From CAZWHE01 sp964633825 (GTDB lineage: Bacteria > Planctomycetota > B15-G4 > CAYZWU01): a stretch of 32,295 nucleotides of DNA. Below the pieces are notes generated by a model that made no database searches, was not told where the DNA came from, and saw only the letters and a program-made list of their open reading frames with translations. The first letter of the stretch is position 1, and every line of letters begins with the position of its first letter. The position numbers and the translations under genes were made by a program. The DNA is taken from assembly GCA_964633825.1 (NCBI GenBank), contig CAZWHE010000027.1, positions 1 through 32,295 on the forward strand. Reading direction: 5' to 3'. Below, in pieces: positions 30,984-32,295 of this stretch.

Positions 30984-31406
30984 ATGGCCACTATTACGAA
31001 AAAAGAGCTCGTCAACCGCATTGCCGATCGTACGGGACAGACCAAAGTCATCACAAAGGATATCATCCAGCTCTTTCTGGATGAGATCATTGTGGAGTTG
31101 GCTAAAGGTAACCGTCTCGAATTCAGAGAGTTCGGTGTATTCGAGGTGAAGCAGAGGAAGGCCCGTCGCGCCCAGAACCCGAGAACGCTTGAAAAGGTGC
31201 ATGTGCCTGAGAAAAGGGTGGTTAAGTTCAAGGTGGGCCGCATCATGCGTGAAAGGGTGAGCACGGGAACTCCCTACCCTGATTCCGAGCCCAAACCGCC
31301 GCCAGAGTTGGTCTCTGGTCCTCCTCCGGGAGGGGGATCGGTCGATATTCCGGCTGACCCTGCTCCTCAGAGCGAAACTCCACCTGATCCCAAACCCGAA
31401 TTCTAG
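30984..31406 (+). CDS. HU/IHF-family DNA-binding protein with Pro-rich acidic tail
   Basis: A 140-residue nucleoid protein that binds and bends DNA as a dimer. Residues 1-90 are a complete HU/IHF domain: MATITKKELVNRIADRTGQT, the FREFGVFEVKQRKARRAQNP arm with its intercalating proline region, and VPEKRVVKFKVGRIMRERV. HU proteins usually stop there, at about 90-100 residues. Here about 50 more residues follow, rich in Pro, Gly, Asp and Glu and free of Arg, with only rare Lys (SEPKPPPELVSGPPPGGG). This tail is opposite in charge to the Lys/Ala-rich tails of actinobacterial or some planctomycete HU proteins. The ATG follows AAAGGAAG and the gene ends shortly before a strong terminator, so it is monocistronic. 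Confidence 0.95.
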   Translation: MATITKKELVNRIADRTGQTKVITKDIIQLFLDEIIVELAKGNRLEFREFGVFEVKQRKARRAQNPRTLEKVHVPEKRVVKFKVGRIMRERVSTGTPYPDSEPKPPPELVSGPPPGGGSVDIPADPAPQSETPPDPKPEF

Positions 31407-31483
31407 GCGGCCGGCTTCGCAGAGCATTTCAGGACGGTTATTAACCAAATGCCTCACGCGAGGTTGCATCCGACATCAACCAA

Positions 31484-31525
31484 CCGCATCACCTGATTCC
31501 AAATCCCGGGTGATGCGGATTTTTC
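31484..31525 (+). terminator. Intrinsic terminator after the HU gene
   Basis: CCGCATCACC (31484-31493) pairs perfectly with GGTGATGCGG (31509-31518) across a 15-nt loop, and ATTTTTC follows. The hairpin lies about 78 nt after the HU stop and 12 nt before the mutS2 start, so mutS2 needs read-through or a promoter very close to its start. Confidence 0.85.
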
Positions 31526-31536
31526 TAGAATGAGAC

Positions 31537-32295
31537 ATGAGCGGAAGCATTCTCGAAACTCTTGAGTTCCAGTCCGTAAGGGAGGTCCTGTCCGCATACT
31601 GTTCCTCTCCGTTGGGCCGAGATCTTGCCCTGAACCTTCTTCCGATTCACGATGCCGATTCTGTCCGCACTAGGATCCGTCAGGTGACCGAGATGCGGAG
31701 ATATCTTGAAGGGGACGGGATTATCACATTCCAGGGTGCTCGAGACGGCGTTGCTGTGGCTGAGAAGGCTTTGGAAATGAACAGGGCCATCGACCCCGAA
31801 GGGCTTTCCCTGATAAACGGTCTTCTTGCTTGTTCCTCGAGAATCAGAATCGGCCTGCAGGCCGACAGGGACGAATTGATCGAGGCGTGTAAGATAGCCG
31901 ACGACATGGCGGACCTTTCCGATCTCGAGGCCGAGCTGAACAGGACAATCAATCTGAAAGGACGCGTTCTTGATTCGGCTTCCCAGCGTCTTGCCAAGAT
32001 CAGAAAGAGGATCCACGATCTGACTTTCGAGATTCGAAAGAGGGCGGAAGCCTTTTTAAACGACGCCGCCATTGCCAGGTTTCTTCAGGAACGCCAGCTG
32101 AGGATTCGCACCGATCGTTTTGTTCTTCCCATCCGTGCTGAATGTCGCGCCAGGGTGAAAGGGGTCGTTCATGGATATTCCACATCGGGCAATACGATCT
32201 TTGTCGAGCCGGAATTTCTCGTGGAAAAGCAGAACGAGCTGGAGGAAGAGCGGGTCAAGGAAAGCCGTGAGATTTCGAGAATCCTCTGGGAAAAG
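31537..32295 (+). CDS. mutS2: Endonuclease MutS2, N-terminal part (3' end outside window)
   Basis: The first 253 codons of MutS2, a MutS-family ATPase that acts in recombination control and in ribosome collision rescue in some bacteria. The opening (ILETLEFQSVREVLSAYCSS, then PLGRDLALNLLP) is the standard N-terminus. The middle keeps the core and lever helices, and FVLPIRAECRARVKGVVHGY with STSGNTIFVEPEFLVE is the conserved block before the clamp. The Walker motifs and Smr domain would lie past the window edge. The ATG at 31537 has only a weak purine-rich site. Confidence 0.95.
   Translation, partial: MSGSILETLEFQSVREVLSAYCSSPLGRDLALNLLPIHDADSVRTRIRQVTEMRRYLEGDGIITFQGARDGVAVAEKALEMNRAIDPEGLSLINGLLACSSRIRIGLQADRDELIEACKIADDMADLSDLEAELNRTINLKGRVLDSASQRLAKIRKRIHDLTFEIRKRAEAFLNDAAIARFLQERQLRIRTDRFVLPIRAECRARVKGVVHGYSTSGNTIFVEPEFLVEKQNELEEERVKESREISRILWEK

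Overview
The window comes from a Gram-negative (double-membrane) bacterium with roughly mid-50s percent G+C. Ribosome binding sites are canonical AGGAG-like and a few genes seem to use TTG or GTG starts. Evidence for an outer membrane is strong: a secretin, many lipoproteins, an MlaEFD lipid transporter and a WaaP-like LPS kinase. The set of two ExbD proteins with one signal-peptide-bearing ExbB, many TPR proteins, a sulfatase-fold lipoprotein and a PilM-type protein recalls Planctomycetota or another deep-branching lineage related to the PVC group. That placement is impression, not proof.

Left half, minus strand (15369 down to 1): one long co-directional run. It begins with mtaB (tRNA methylthiotransferase) and a family-4 uracil-DNA glycosylase. 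It continues with a PilM-PilN fusion, a PilO/GspM-like protein, a membrane-anchored FN3-like protein, a TPR-secretin lipoprotein, a 957-residue TPR protein, a second TPR protein, ExbB, ExbD, ExbD and a sulfatase-fold lipoprotein cut by the window edge. I read 1151-13314 as a candidate envelope-spanning machine. It has a type IV pilus/type II secretion style inner platform and a secretin, but next to an ExbB/ExbD proton-driven motor and not an assembly ATPase. This is the most interesting part of the window.

Middle (15493-20738): a TPR lipoprotein converges on rsmE. Divergent from rsmE is a tight plus-strand operon of a glyoxalase-II-like metallo-beta-lactamase protein, a cysteine desulfurase-like PLP enzyme and thioredoxin reductase. 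A perfect 26-bp palindrome of REP type follows, then a small orphan gene on the minus strand.

Right half: tRNA-Cys(GCA) and tRNA-Leu(UAA) precede a surface-glycan group. That group is a GT4 glycosyltransferase broken at a nine-T run, a lipoprotein resembling an inactive MA-type peptidase, and a WecA/TagO-like phosphoglycosyltransferase. On the minus strand an operon encodes a lipoprotein built from many WPLF-like repeats followed by MlaE, MlaF and MlaD. Divergent from it are a TPR lipoprotein and dtd. A WaaP-like kinase, an HU protein with an unusual Pro-rich acidic tail, and the 5' part of mutS2 complete the window.

No CRISPR array, rRNA, prophage or complete insertion sequence was seen.
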